From the NCBI RefSeq assembly GCF_003573695.1, contig NC_039367.1:160968542-161032541 (forward strand): a DNA stretch of 64,000 nucleotides, given 5' to 3'. The stretch comes from Papaver somniferum (taxonomy: Eukaryota > Streptophyta > Magnoliopsida > Ranunculales > Papaveraceae). The stretch's first letter is position 1. Every line of letters starts with the position of its first letter. Position numbers and translations under genes: made by a program. The notes under the pieces were generated by a model. That model was given only the letters and a program-made list of their open reading frames with translations, did not search any database and was not told where the DNA came from. Shown piece by piece: positions 1 through 12,854 of this stretch.

Positions 1-1261
1 CTATCTAATTAGTTTTTTTTTTTAATTCTGTCGATTTTTTCTGCAATTTTGATTAGGGGAACTGATAAGGGTTTGTAAATTATGTTCTTTTTGTTGTTGT
101 TAATTACTTCAGAACTTACATACATAAATGTCTCAATGAATTGTATACATGTATAAGATTATGGTTTTGTTTTGATAATTTTAATCTTACGGGGTTTGAT
201 TCTGCTACGAATAATTTCAGATCTGTTTAATATCATGTTTACCAATTTTATGATTGTTCTGTCTGTTTTATTGAATTTGATTTGATTTAATTTTTTATTT
301 TTACAGATATGTGATTCTTGTTTTCTCATGCTGTGTAATTTTGTTAAAGTATCACTTGTGAGATACAGATTGTATTAGTTTGATCACATGATCTAGTTTC
401 TCTTATAACATGAATTGCCTTTTCTTTTGTATAACATGATTTGATTTGATTTTCTGTTGTATAAATTGGTTTTTCTATTGTACGATTTCATATGTTATTG
501 AAAGGTTCATATTTTCAAATATGAGTTTAGTGTTATATTTAGGGAATATTATTTGATACAGTTATGTTTAGTGAACCCATCACAGTAAACTGAAATAGAA
601 AACAAATTCCGGAACCATTACTTTGTAAAATACTCCTATGGAAAACACCACCAATGAGATATACAAATACATGATTTCATATTTTCATTTTAGATTATTG
701 GACAAATTCTTGAACAAAGCTAATGGGTGGATCTTCTCGACTCCTATATGAATTAGGTTGCCGACTTTGATTAGTTCTTTTATTGAATAACCCAAAATTT
801 CCACCAGGAAACCAAGTATTATTTGGATAATCAAAACTCTGCCAGATGACAACTGATGGTTTAGATTTACTTCTTAAAAGTGATGATTTAGATCAAGAAT
901 AGGTTCATTTATGTTGCTTAAGTATAAAAAGAAAATTCCTAGCAGAACATTGTCACTGGTGCCCCTTACCATTTTCTAGATATTTTCCTAATTTATAGGG
1001 TATTTTGGGACTTAAATATAAAAGGAATAAATTCCTTTCCATTTTAGTCAAGATATTGGGGTACCTAGTAAATATCTTTCGGTGAAAAATATGATTAGAT
1101 AAACATTAATAATTTTTTCATTTCCCTAATTTCTTAATCCATTTGGTGTTGCTTCATAATGGATGAAACTAGCGACAGTATTCCACAATATAAGTTATTG
1201 TAAATATATCTCTTTCAAATCTCAGACACTTTGCACTTCACTTTTAGAGGTAAGTGTAAGT
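1..1261. other. T-rich non-coding stretch, no gene recognised
   Basis: No open frame of useful length and no recognisable repeat ends. The first ~550 bases are strongly T-rich on the plus strand, resembling a plant intron or leader intron, but no splice pair can be assigned. The stretch ends at the left LTR of the Copia element, whose TAAGT target-site copy occupies 1257-1261. Confidence 0.4.
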
Positions 1262-1881
1262 TGTTGGATGCAATAATCAAAAACAAGGAAAAATCAAATA
1301 AGAAAAAGTTACTGATACTTAGCTCCTTTATAATGGAAGTGATCGATTTGAGGAAACAGACGAGTTCCCCAGATCTCCGCAACAAAAAAAAAAAGAAAAA
1401 ACTTTGAAAAAATATAGTGAGTCACGTGTTCAACACGCTGTCCTTAAGATATTAGCGCCCGACTACACTCAAGAGTGATGCTATATCTCTCATAGGACGG
1501 ATTGTTCCAGGATAAAACACCCTCATACACCTACTACTAGCATACGCAGTAGATGCTCAACTTGAGCTTAACAACTCCGAAAAACCTTTAATAAATATTG
1601 CGAACGCTTAAGAAAACAATATACAAATAGTTTCCCTTGGGGGTCTCTCTAAACATAGAGAAACCCCTTTGCCATAGATTTTACAAAAGTAGATAATTTG
1701 TTTATATAATGAAACAATACAACTTAAGAAGAGGAACTTCCCGATGTGGGACTAAAAATTTAAATAGTTTCTTAAAACTATTAAAAATTGGAAACTCCCT
1801 AATGTGGGACAAATAAGTTTCATTCACAAAGGAAAACAAATATTTGTTTTATTTAGTTAAAATACGTGTTTTTTTCCAACA
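1262..1881 (-). repeat. 3' LTR of the degenerate Copia element
   Basis: 620 bp, termini TGTTGG and CCAACA, aligned along its length with 6439-7043. The two LTRs differ by many substitutions and small indels, which indicates an old insertion. Being next to the polypurine tract makes this the 3' LTR of a minus-strand element. Confidence 0.88.
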
Positions 1882-1893
1882 ATCCCCCACATG
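1882..1893 (-). promoter_or_regulatory. Polypurine tract of the degenerate Copia element
   Basis: On the minus strand this reads ATGTGGGGGAT immediately before the LTR start TGTTGG. That is the usual plus-strand primer arrangement of plant Copia elements and fixes the element's direction. Confidence 0.75.
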
Positions 1894-3106
1894 AATGAAA
1901 ACTCAATAAAACATGAAGAACACTGATAGATCTTAGTAAATCAACACCCCGAACCCACGACCTGAGAATAGACAAATGAACCGTGCATGTATAAGTCATA
2001 CTAGCCATTCCAACGTTCTCTCCCTCACACAACAGTGTGTTGACCCCAGGGTCATACTATGGATTACACAAATCATATACTATAGAGATATTTCATCTTT
2101 AGTTTCTCTAAGGTGAGACTAAAGGTTTCTTTCACCAAAGTGAAAATGCATGAACTAGTGAACCCTTAGATCCTAAGTTCCTATAATACCAAAACCATCG
2201 AAACAAAATGAAACTCATTTTCTCAAAATGAATTAAATTTCGATAAAAACCAAAAATCACATAAAAACGCAGGAAATACCACTTTAGGCAGAGGTGTCCA
2301 TGAGGTCTTGAACCTTCGCTTAGTGATATATTACTGGAACTACTTGCTAGAGACAGTGAACATGATGTCTTGAACTTCTAGCGTTTGATGTAATTCGCGA
2401 TAACAACCACACATGATATCTCCAAAGTTGCTGCCAAGCTCGTGTCGTTGTGTCCGTTTTGGCCCTGAACATATCCTGTTTCTCAAAATGCTCTCGAGAA
2501 TTATCTCATATTCTCATAGGAAGCGACCCACTTCCTCATTCAGATAGGTAAGTTCCATCAAGAGTGTTTACTGCTATACCCCACTTCAATCTTACATTGA
2601 AACTATGGAACTCATTAAGACTTATTTAAAAGTCACCCTCCACATGCAGTCACACTATCACGTCGAAAGGACATAGAATGAAATTATTTTATAGTGTTTA
2701 CTTTTACACATCACATATTAGTTGTCTCATTCAAAACATTGATCTTGGGATCTCTAGTCAACAAGGTTGAGTATCCTTCATGGAAAGTTTAAGTGATGAG
2801 CTTAAGCCACACCCCCCTCGATGAAATTCTAACTATCTCTTTGGACTAAACTTTCGTTAAAGATTTCGAAATATTCTCCTTGGACTTTATGCAACCAATG
2901 GAAATAACACCTATTGAAATTAGTTGTTTTTATCTTTAGCTATTACAGCTTAGCTAGCACAGTGTATAGATATAGCTGGCATAGGCCTATGCCAGAGAGG
3001 AATGTCTTCTAAAGAGCATCTTAGGCACTCGTCCTCCTCTCGTACTTTATCTAACGCAATACTCTTAGATTCCATAATGAATGAGAAATATATGTCTATT
3101 TGGAAA

Positions 3107-4200
3107 TCATCCAAAAACAAACCCTCTTGCTAGAGTGTAAACATATTCACTCGTAGACTTAGACTCCTTTGAGTCAACTATCCAGTTTGCATCACGAAGT
3201 CCCCCAAGGACAACAAGATATCTTTCATAAATCAAACAAAAGGTCATAGAGTATTTTAAGTACCATAATACTCCACTCAGTGCATCTGAATGCTCTTTCT
3301 TTGGACTACAATTATATCTACTTAACTTACTCACAATATAGGCAGTGTCTGGACTCTTACAGTTTATTAAATTCATTATAAATCCTATAACTCTTGAGCA
3401 TTCAAGTTAAGATACTTCACTATCCTTATTTTTCCTGAGTCTAAAAGAAGAATCATACGAAGTACAAGTAGGCTTACAATCAGACTGCTTGCATCTCTTA
3501 AGCACAAATTCAACATAATGAGAACGACTAAGACTATAAATGTTAGATTATCTTCTAATCCTCATCCCTATGATTATATCAACAGGGCCTAAGTCTTTCA
3601 AGATAACTTTCTCATTCAACACATGTTTTTAGTGGAATTAATCACATCTAAGTTTGTATCAATTATAAGCATATCATCAATATACAAGCATACAATAACA
3701 CAGGCATCCTTAGCAAGTTACTTGCAAATATACTTGTCAGATTCATTACCTTAAATCCACTACTCATTATCACATGATCAAATTTTCCATGTCACAGTTT
3801 ACGTGCTTAATTGAAAACCATACAAAGTTTTGTTCAACTTACAGACTTTATCTTCACAACCTTTCACTACAAAGTCCTCAGGTTGGTCTATGCAAATTTA
3901 TTTATCTAATTCACGGTTTTACAAAAGCTTTCTTAACATCCATATGATGTATCTCTACTTTGTTTATGGCAGCAGTATCAATTAACATCTCAACAGAAGT
4001 AATTCTCGTCACAGGTGAATAATAAGCAAGGAAATCTACACCTTATTTTAGTTTAAGCCTTTAGCTAACCAACCTAGTCCTATATTTTTCTACAGTTCCA
4101 TCTACCTTACGTTTCCTCTTAAAGACTCATTTACATCCTATGATTTTACTCCCTGGAGGTAAACTAGGGAGCTCCCAATTCTGGTCTCAGAAGGATTGAG
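3107..4200 (-). pseudogene. Copia reverse transcriptase / RNase H remnant
   Basis: Minus-strand translation of ~3850-4200 gives fragments resembling the Copia reverse transcriptase N-terminal half: a CK-VFKRKRKVDGT block, a YSPVTR block and a HMDVK-AF block, interrupted by stops. The 89-codon open piece at 3107-3376 carries a KLSRY...EH...YLK block, then DANW and SKSTS-YV, which match the segment linking Copia reverse transcriptase to RNase H. The catalytic YVDD region between the pieces is not cleanly readable. Multiple stops and frameshifts make this a dead coding region. Family assignment rests on motif order and spacing. Confidence 0.8.
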
Positions 4201-4566
4201 TCCATTTCACTAAATGAAGCTTCTTACCAGAATGGGGTTTGGTAAATGTTATGACTTTTTTACAAGTCTGGATCCCAGACTATGCTAGGCATATTATGAA
4301 GTCAGGTCTATAAAAAGTCTAAGTAATACTTTTACTTCTCCTAGGATCAACTCTAATTCATCTTCCTTTGAAGGTGAATTTGACTAGTTGTAAAGACATC
4401 TAGGAGATTAACAACACATCCCTCAGAAGAGACAAGTTTCAAAATAAAAAAGTTCAAAGACTCAACATCCCTGGACTCCATAAAAGTATTCCCATCAATT
4501 CAGAAAATCAGAATTCACAACCAAAAAATTATATGCGGGTATTCAGGATACCCTATGAAGACACAA

Positions 4567-4752
4567 TCAACAATTTGGGTCATATCTTAGTTCTCTTAGG
4601 AGAAGGAATAAGTACCTTATCCAAACACACCCACACTTAAACGTACACATAATAAGGTTGTCTATCTTTCCATACTCATATGGAGTTTTATCTGATCTTT
4701 TAAAGGTTACTCTATTCAAGATAAAACAAATTTTGAGGACGACCTTCCCCAC
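4567..4752 (-). pseudogene. Copia integrase C-terminal remnant
   Basis: A 61-codon minus-strand piece contains ILNRV-FK-SDKTPYE followed by a degraded K--GC-W block. In Copia polyproteins this segment follows the integrase DDE core (NR-P...TPYELW...KVWGC). It lies upstream of the reverse transcriptase remnant in minus-strand order, as expected. No catalytic D, D or E is readable in frame here. Confidence 0.7.
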
Positions 4753-5821
4753 AAGTTGGCCGTTAATCCTTTAATCAACATGGCATAAATCATCTCCTTA
4801 ATGGTTCTGTTCTTACATTTAACTATACCATTAGACCATGGTGAATAAGGAGGTGCGATCTCATGAATAATGCCATTTAACAAGTAAAGTTCTCCTATAT
4901 GAACTCGTACTCTTCATAACTTTTAGACCTAACCCTTTTAGTGGTAACATATACTTCTCTTTCAAATTCAGGTTTATACTCTTAAGGCTTCTAATGCATC
5001 ATCCTTACCCCTAATTAAGTATACAAGATAGTACCCCATACAATCATCTATAAAAGTTATAAACCACCTTTTATCACCTTAGTTTGGATTGATTTCATGT
5101 CAACTAGGTCTAAATGAATTAATTCTAAAGGCTTAGAGTTACTCTGAACAATTTTGCTAAAATGTTTTGTAGCATATTTTTATATTCTACACAGATCTCA
5201 CTTATATGTTCAATATCCTAACTAAATTTGGGTACGCAGCCTACGCTAGCCAGTTAGTGCATTGACTTATAAATTAACGATTCTAAGTCTACCAACAAAA
5301 AATTCAATGATACACAAAAGCAAGCACAAGATTAACTATGTTCACTTCATCAAATTTTCCTTTAAGCTTATGAAGACCCTAAGTCTTATAACTGTTTCCT
5401 AAAAAATTACTTCCCTTAGTTACAAATTTTTTTCCATATTTAATTAAGATCTTCAATCTTTTAGCATCTACAACAAAACAAGATAGAAGATTCTTGCATG
5501 TGCCGGAACATGAACAATCAATTCAATGTGAGAATATTTACAGATATGCGTTTATGCTCTACCTTTCCCTTTTATGCAACCTCGGTCGCAGATTACTTAC
5601 TCATATAGAGTTTTTCAACATCCGTTATCCTCTGATAAGAGGTGAACAAGTCTTTGTTTCAACAAATATGCTTGGTGGCTCCAGAGTCCACCCATCAGTC
5701 TCCCACATTGGTTATTAAAAATAACTTCTGACATCATGTCATTGAACTCGTTTCTAGTTTATTTCAACTAAATTAGCATTAACTTTCTACTTATTAAGGT
5801 TTTTACGTTGTTTATAATTTA

Positions 5822-6013
5822 CTACCATATGGCCAGAAATTTACAAACATAAAAATCACCCTTAATTAAAATAATGCTAGATTCAGGTTTATGAAAAATA
5901 CCTTTCTTATGAAGACTACGCTTAGGGTTGTGTTCGATGTTCACCTTTGCCATCTCTGGAAGATTTATTTTCACCCACATGCGCCTATGATTCATGTCCT
6001 TAGCAGATGACAC
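5822..6013 (-). pseudogene. Copia Gag / zinc-knuckle remnant
   Basis: A 63-codon minus-strand piece rich in Lys, His and Asn ends in KGDFYVCKFLAIW. This resembles the start of a Gag zinc knuckle (YVCGKPGH type) that loses its frame after the second expected Cys. Its position between the right LTR and the integrase remnant fits Gag. Only part of one knuckle is visible, so the call depends mainly on context. Confidence 0.45.
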
Positions 6014-6438
6014 CTTTATTCACAAACCACAATTCCGAATCAGAAAGTAAAATATGACTTTTGAATATAACATCTATATCTACAAACTTCGTTTGAATCA
6101 CCATTTCAAAAAACCCATGGTTACCCCAGAAAAACTAATTTTGTCAACAACAAATTTATGCTCGTCGGAAATTTTCAGGAACGCTTCTCTGTTTTTTAAA
6201 ATATAAAACAAATAATTTTACAAATCAAAAAATTCTGAAATTTTATGTGGGTTACTGTCAGGATGTTTACTACGTTAGGTCAAAAAGGTTCGCCGAAATT
6301 CCTTCTAGGTTAAGAGATAAATTCAAAATTCTACAGTTTCCTAAAAAATCGTTTTTGTTTTTCACTCCATATTTAACATTCATGATTCACAAACCAACCA
6401 ACCATTTTGGATTATTACAAACGATAATATCTTAAGAT

Positions 6439-7043
6439 TGTTGGGGGTGCAATAATCAAAAACAAGAAAAAATCAAATAAGCAAAAGTTATTGATACTTA
6501 GCTCCTTTATAATGGAAATGATCGATTTGACGAAATGGACGAGCTCCCCTTATCTCCACGACATCAACAAGGCCAAACTTTGGAAAAACATAGTGATCAC
6601 GTGTTCAACACCCTGTCCTTAAGATATTAGAGCCCAGCTACACTCAAGAGTGACGCTATATTCCTCACAGAACAGATATTTTCAGGATAAAACACCCTAC
6701 TAAACCTACTACTAGCATATGTAGTAGATGCTCAACTTGAGCTTAGCAACTCCGAAAAAGCCCTTAATAAATATCGCAAACGCTTAAGAAAACAATATAC
6801 AAATAGTTTCTATTGGGGGTGTCTCTAAAAATAGAGAAACCCCTTTCCCTTAGATTTTACAAACGTAGATAATTTGTTTATATAATGAACAATACAACTT
6901 GAGAAAAGATACTTCCCGATATGGGACTAAAAAGTTTATATAGTTTCTTAAAGCTATTAAAAATTGGGAATTCCCTTATGTGGGACAAATAAGTTTCATT
7001 CACAAAAAAAATAAATTGTTAAATACGTGTTGTTTTTCCAACA
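6439..7043 (-). repeat. 5' LTR of the degenerate Copia element
   Basis: 605 bp, termini TGTTGG and CCAACA, homologous to 1262-1881. In minus-strand orientation this is the promoter-bearing 5' LTR. It is followed at 7044-7048 by TAAGC, the altered partner of TAAGT at 1257-1261. Confidence 0.88.
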
Positions 7044-8516
7044 TAAGCAACTCCTTGGAATACTTCATGTGCTGGAAGATTTGGATTTGTGTAAATGTAC
7101 TTTTCATACGAGGGATTTTTGCATTTAAGCTCCTTTGTTGAAAAGTTCAGTAATTAATACTAGTTAAAGATGTGAAGTGGTTATCATAGGCTATGCTCTC
7201 AAAGTTCATGCACTGAGTCTAGCGTCTGTCAATTGTCAGAGCAATGTTGCAGAGGACCACATCCTTTCCATCTTTCTAGCACAAGTTGAAGCGCCCCTTC
7301 ATTTTCTTCTTATCGACTAGGCGAAAATTCTTGGAGCAATAGGAAATCGAGGGGCTGCTTTAAGTAAGTTCGTTGGAGCATTCAATTTTTCATACAAGGC
7401 GTCTCTCAATATTTGCCACACATGTTAAAGGACCCTCCCCATTTCAGTCGATTTATTAACAAATGTAGTTGTTTAACAAATCGCCTGAAAATGAATAGAG
7501 CCTTGAGATATGGCTCAAATATTTAGAGACACTTGGATGAAATGTGAAATTCTCTAATGTACCTGGTTACCGCAGCAGTTTGATTCATCTTTTGCTCCAT
7601 GATTTCTTAGTAGGTGCGAAAAGTCAAAACGTGATTCCGCTGGTGCTAGAAAGGTGGACAGATCCATATTCCTTTGCAACATTACTCTGGTAGTTGATAC
7701 ACCAGATCTTGGTGTATGGATTTTTTAACACAGCCTTTAGATGGCAACTTTATGTCTTTGACTGGTATCAGTTACCAAATTTTTCAGCAAAGGAGCTGAA
7801 ATACAAAAATCTCTTGTAGGAAAAGTGCATTTATACAGATTTAAATCTCAAGCACATGGCAATTCGTAAATAGTTGCTCACACTTACCACTAAATAACGA
7901 GGGATGGCCGGGGATAGTTCGCCTAAATTAAGACAAATTGCTTTACTATGGAGGAGATATAACAACTTAACAAAGATGTTTTCCTGTATCTTCTGTACCT
8001 GAAAATGAATTTATGTATATTACATGGTCGTGAACAAGCAGAGTTCTTTCCATAAACAAATTTAATCTGTTACGAAAAGGGTGTTCCAAAAATCGTCTGT
8101 TTAAAATCAATGATAAGGCAAATGTGATTCCATGTTTTGAACGATATGCAAGAACTACCAATAAACTTGATAGGAAGAAAAGAGATGATGTAATGAAGAA
8201 ACAAGTGGGTAATTTAATGATTTTATCTTCTGGCTCACGCATGTTTTGTTGGCCGTCCAGTAACTTTTAGTTTAAATAATTTACATTTCGAAATTCCCTA
8301 TGAGTTAAGAGAATACTATGTTATGTGAGTTGATTCCTAAAATTAGGAAAACAAATGTGAGTGGATAGATACTACCCACTACTATATTGTTCACTAGCAG
8401 GTGGCTTTGCGTTTACGAGGTGATCATAGTTTACATTCCTATGCAGTAATTCATATACTACTATTTCACCTAAATGTAGTCATTGCGCGGTTGAGAAGAA
8501 GAATTATCAATGGGCT

Positions 8517-8541
8517 GATAGATAGATAGATAGATAGATAG
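8517..8541. repeat. GATA tetranucleotide microsatellite
   Basis: About six uninterrupted GATA units in otherwise unique AT-rich sequence. Confidence 0.9.
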
Positions 8542-9931
8542 TGTAAATAAGGAGAGAAAATAGCAAGGGGTCAAGTTTTGGTTTCAAATCTTTTCTAATT
8601 TATTTGCTGTCTTAAACTATCTTCAGGCTCAATAACTTTTGTACCATTCTGATTGTTGCTGCTGCCTGCACTTTTTCACCACTAGGAAACTACTTATCCC
8701 TTCGGAATTCATTGCCAAACACAACTTAGAAAGAAAGACCACAGCCGACAATACATCTTAGATAAGGATACTTTATGAATTGACTAAACTGATTATAGTA
8801 TTTTTTCCATTTTGTTTCTGCTGATTTTAATTCTCCAATTTAGAATTATGTTTGATTTGGTTTAGTTTTGCGATGCAGCTGATTACATGAATTTTATTGA
8901 AGCTGAAGTTGACCTTTTAATTCATATGAATATTACTCGTCAGTTACTCAATTGAAAAGAATGTAATCTGCTGTTTCTATAATTTTAATTGAAGATATAA
9001 ATTTCTATAGTTGTGCCAATTTCGAAGGAGGTTGTGTAACATTCATCAAACTCCAAGTCATTATTTTCACGGAGAAAGCAATGCATGTTAGGTTTGTATA
9101 TGTAATAACATTTTCCTTGAGATCTACAGCTAGCCTTTTTTAAAAATTAATGTAAAGAATAGAAAATCAGTCATAAGATGCAGCGGTCTAGATAACGCCA
9201 AAATTCTTGTTTACTGGATATTCTCTTGTAATGAATACGTCTTAGTAATTTCGATGAAGTGTTTATTAGTTGAGATAAACCTTCTGCAATATTAATTTCC
9301 TAGTAACGATTACTAAATACTCTGACTGGTCTGACCTGCTGAAATACTTAGTCCGTGAAGATTTGCAGTATAAAAAACAATACAGAGAAGACACATTAGT
9401 GCAAATTTAGAACTAAATTTGGAAAACTGAGAATGATTCTTTGAAAAACCATTTAACAATAAACTATGAACGCGTGCATACGCTTTTGAAGTGGTTAAGG
9501 TTGTGTCTATTAAGTTCAAACTTGATGAAGAATAAAAAATTAAAAAAAAAAGGTTCAAACGTTTGCACACAGATAGCTTTTCTAAGTATATGTGTTGCAC
9601 TCATCTGGCAGGTAGCACTCTAGCTAGTCATTTTCTTTTTCACACCACTTGATGAATTTCTCTTTTTTCTTTTCCTACATGTGGTTTCTCCAAGATCTTT
9701 CAATGAAACAAAGCTGTTATTACGAGGAATTACTTCGAGAGGATTTATAGGGGAATATCGCGTGACCCATGAAAGAGCGCGGTAAAGTCATAATTAGGGC
9801 GAGAGTGTAATTCCATTACATCACTGCATCAAGAGAGCGCGATAGAATACCCCTCCCAGATCCGAAATACAATACAGGACTTTGTTAGTTATACTCCATT
9901 ATCCATACTAGTTGTCATCCACTATGTAAAC

Positions 9932-9952
9932 ATATATATATATATATATATA
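9932..9952. repeat. AT dinucleotide microsatellite
   Basis: About ten AT units followed by TAAAAG. If the surrounding stretch is a retrotransposon LTR, this could overlap its TATA region, but that is inference. Confidence 0.85.
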
Positions 9953-10189
9953 AAAGAAAAAAGTCCAAGAGAGAAGGAGAGGGATATGTATTATTAGTTC
10001 TCCTTTCTCTTTCATCGTCCATCACCTAAGTGTAGAGCTCCACATGGATGTAAATCACATTGATCGACCCATGTAAACATCTCGTGTCTCATTTATATTT
10101 TTAGCACTTTAATATTTATTTTGATTGTGAAATATGTTTAGATCTAATTATTATGGGATGTTAATTGTGGGATTTCCTGCAACTAACCA

Positions 10190-10213
10190 TTTTGACGCTA
10201 GAAATAGGGACGC
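10190..10213 (+). promoter_or_regulatory. Gypsy-type primer-binding-site remnant
   Basis: TTTTGACGCTAGAAATAGGG closely resembles the conserved TTTGGCGC-AGAAA-AGGGG block that follows the 5' LTR of many plant Ty3/Gypsy elements. It sits ~14 bases after a CCTGCA that could be an LTR end. A 51-codon lysine- and glutamine-rich open frame begins at 10291. The motif implies a plus-strand element, opposite to the gag remnant further right. Confidence 0.45.
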
Positions 10214-10641
10214 TATTTGCTAGATTAAAGAAGATTCAAAAAAAAAAAAAAGCTTCCATGGATATGGATCTATAAAGTTCAGGGGTGAAAATGAAAAATT
10301 CCAAGCAGATCTACATTTTAAAACAACAAGCAATACCAGTTGTTCTAAGAAAATTAAAAGTAAGAGATACAGACGCTAAACAGAAGCAGACTCAAAGAAT
10401 GCGTCAACTACAAGAAAATCAAACAAAGATGCATCGAGAATCTGTTTTAAAGGGATATCATTAGTAGTAATTAAGGAGGATTATGACATGTCGAATAATG
10501 TCATAAAAGGAAGGGTTCCTGGAAAATATATATAAGAAGGTACATAATATAATGGAAAGCAAGTTCTCTCTCATTCCATTCCTAGAAAATGTTATTATTG
10601 GGGTGTAACTAGGACGGGTATGACAAGATTGTATTCACCCT

Positions 10642-12262
10642 TTAAGAAATTCTTAATATGATTCTTTGCACATTTATGAAATTGTTCATAGTGGGCCCGT
10701 GGAAACGATGATAAAGATAAAATTTTCTGCTTCTTCCTAATGATGGCTCCACCCCAAAATCTGGTGATACTGGTATTTTTTCTATTAAAATCACTGCCTT
10801 CCGGATCTTATCAATGGGTGTGTTTAGATGCGGCATTTTTATCTCCTCCCACATTGTATTATTTCCCCATGGTCCTTGGTTATTGTACCTTCTTTGCCTA
10901 AAATATCCTTCTCCTCGATGGTGGAATCTTGAAACTTTGTTATTACCTCCATGATTATTATATTGCCTTTTTCTATATTCTTTGTCGAACATTTCTTGAT
11001 CTCTACTGTTCACGACCACTTTTTTCTTGCCATGCTATGTGATTGCTTTTTCTTGACTTTCTTGGGAAGTGCCTGCGACCGTGTTTGTAGTTCTTGGGAA
11101 TAACCTTGTGTTTCCTTCCTTTGCGTTAGTGGTAGCAACTGGGTATGATTCCATTTCTCTTTATTTTTTTTAAGAACAATGTACTTTTCCTGATACTCGC
11201 GCAACTCTGTCATTTCTATTTTTTCTTTTAGCCTGAATATCTGCGTATACAACAAATCTATTGGAAAAAGGCGTTAATAAAGGCTAGGATCAAACTCCTC
11301 TCTTCAACTCTTCCTTCCATTTCGCTACACATGGTTCCATATAAATAGCTCTCCGCCTTATGCTGAATACCATCTCAATTCTGGGACGTAGCATGTTTTT
11401 GCTAATGTATGCTCCCAAGAATATGCTTTGCAAGTGATTGAATGATTGGATGATTCCCATGGGTAACCCGCATCATTGTGTCCTCATTGAAAGAGAGACA
11501 AGTTGTACGCCTTAATATATTGAATTTCACAGGTAGTCCCATCGAAAATGCTAGTAAATGTTGATAAACTGCATTTTGTTGGGGCACGCAAAGGGTGATT
11601 TTCCTGCTTCTTCTATTTCTTTTTCTAGTTTCCTTCTCCCTCCATCCTTTTTTATCATCATTTGCTCTCATTTCTTCTAACTCTCTAAATATAGTCTGAT
11701 TTATGTTGTCATCCTGCTGCACTGGTCTTTTCAATCTTTCCTGTCTTTCTATGTTTTCTTGCCTACTCTGACGCACTGCTTCTTGAAATTCCCGCTCTTC
11801 TACATCTTCTCATCTGCGTTTGCGGCTCTCATTCCTTACGTGATCCTGCATTTCATTATCTTCTTCATCATCCTCAGCGCCGTGATGTTAATTCCTATGA
11901 GGCCTTCTCCTTCTTTCTTCTAGTATCATTCGTGTATGTTCTTGGTCACCTTGATGTTCGTACTCGTTGTCAACGCGATTATCTTCGCCGTGTGGTTCAT
12001 ATCTATCCTATCTGCGATGCTGATTCACGCGGTGATTATTGCGCTGCCCTTGCATTGTCGATCGATTACGCCTTGACGTGTTCCTGCTTGTTCTTGACGT
12101 TGATGCCGCAGGTGTTATCCTGGATGTCGTATGCGATCTTTGCTCCAACAACTTGTTATTTTCTTCCCTAGGCTCAGCATTTTGACGCGTTAAATTTACT
12201 CTTGCTTCATCTTGTCTTCGTCTTTCTTCAGTACACCTTTGTCCCAACTCTTGTATCATCAT
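10642..12262 (-). pseudogene. Broken Ty3/Gypsy gag
   Basis: Four successive minus-strand open pieces (12262-12008, 11776-11402, 11255-11010, 11019-10642) follow Gypsy Gag order. First comes an Arg/Glu/Asn-rich coiled N-terminus, then a segment with AFSMGLPVKFNI, which resembles the start of the capsid fold (SPF...LP-KF--P). The last is an Arg/Asn/Gly-rich region ending in KFYLYHRFHG and INVQRI, which looks like the His-rich zinc-binding tail of these Gags with Cys positions lost. The pieces are in different frames and separated by stops, so the gene is dead. No protease, reverse transcriptase or integrase follows to the left, so the element is also truncated. Confidence 0.65.
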
Positions 12263-12352
12263 GTTTTCCTCACATCTTACGATTAGTCATTCTTTCCTCA
12301 TCTTTTTCCTCCGTATAGAGTTCTTTCCTGAATTCTTCCTGACATTATATGG

Positions 12353-12505
12353 AGTTCATTTCTAGAATTAACTCTGTTTTTTAAGTTTTATATGTAGTTC
12401 ATTTCTGGAATGAACTCTGTTTTTTTAGGCTTTTATATGAAGTTCATTTCTGGAATGAACTCTGATTTTTTAGGTTTTATATGGAGTTCGTTTCTGGAAT
12501 GAACT
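12353..12505. repeat. Tandem array of hairpin-forming ~44-bp repeats
   Basis: Four units start at 12353, 12396, 12441 and 12485 (spacing 43, 45, 44). Each has a core AGTTCATT-TCTGG-AATGAACT, an 8-bp inverted repeat around a 5-base loop, perfect in units 2 and 3. A T-rich linker joins the units. A degenerate unit precedes the array near 12317 and a half unit occurs at 12553-12560. It lies just upstream of the minus-strand gag remnant. Confidence 0.8.
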
Positions 12506-12854
12506 CTGGTTTGTATAGGTGATTTCTGAAAAATTAAGTAGAAATTAACAGGAGTTCATTTTGACGAATAAACTGCTACAAAAATAAATTCGAATTAACA
12601 TAGAAAGGTATTTTGGTCCATTTAATATTTTTAAATAATTAAGGACTAAACGGTAAGACGTTTTTCCAAAGGACTAAACTGACATGAGCCCACCTAAAAA
12701 AAGACAAAACGATATTTTTCTCAAGCAAAGTATCATGAAAATCTAAAATATGCATCAAGGTATACAAAAACTTCATGTTATTTAATGTTTTTTATTCGTG
12801 CAGTTAATTATAAAAAAAAAAGATAATATACATTTTTTTTTTGCTATCCATTAG

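Larger units (their letters stand above)
1262..7043 (-). mobile_element. Degenerate Copia-type LTR retrotransposon
   Basis: Two direct repeats (1262-1881 and 6439-7043) both begin TGTTGG and end CCAACA, the inverted termini of an LTR. They are flanked by TAAGT on the left and TAAGC on the right, a 5-bp target-site duplication with one change. A G-rich polypurine tract abuts the left LTR when read on the minus strand, so transcription ran right to left. The minus-strand interior shows Copia order: Gag remnant (~5.9 kb), integrase (~4.6 kb), reverse transcriptase (~4.0 kb) and RNase H (~3.2 kb). All frames carry stops and frameshifts. I could not find a convincing primer-binding site next to 6438. 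The element is old and non-functional. Confidence 0.88.
7044..10189. other. Intergenic stretch without a recognised gene
   Basis: No open frame above ~95 codons and none with a recognisable motif. It contains a GATA microsatellite (8517-8541) and an AT microsatellite (9932-9952). The part from ~9700 to 10189 may be the remnant of a Gypsy-type LTR, because a PBS-like motif follows it, but its left end cannot be placed. Confidence 0.4.

Noticed and set aside
5494..5718. 74-codon plus-strand frame inside the degenerate Copia
   Set aside because: Antisense to the decayed element and lacking motifs.
8517..9952. Microsatellites considered as CRISPR-like or satellite arrays
   Set aside because: Simple tetra- and dinucleotide runs without spacers.
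11932..12171. 79-codon plus-strand frame
   Set aside because: Antisense to the Gypsy gag remnant; no motif of its own.
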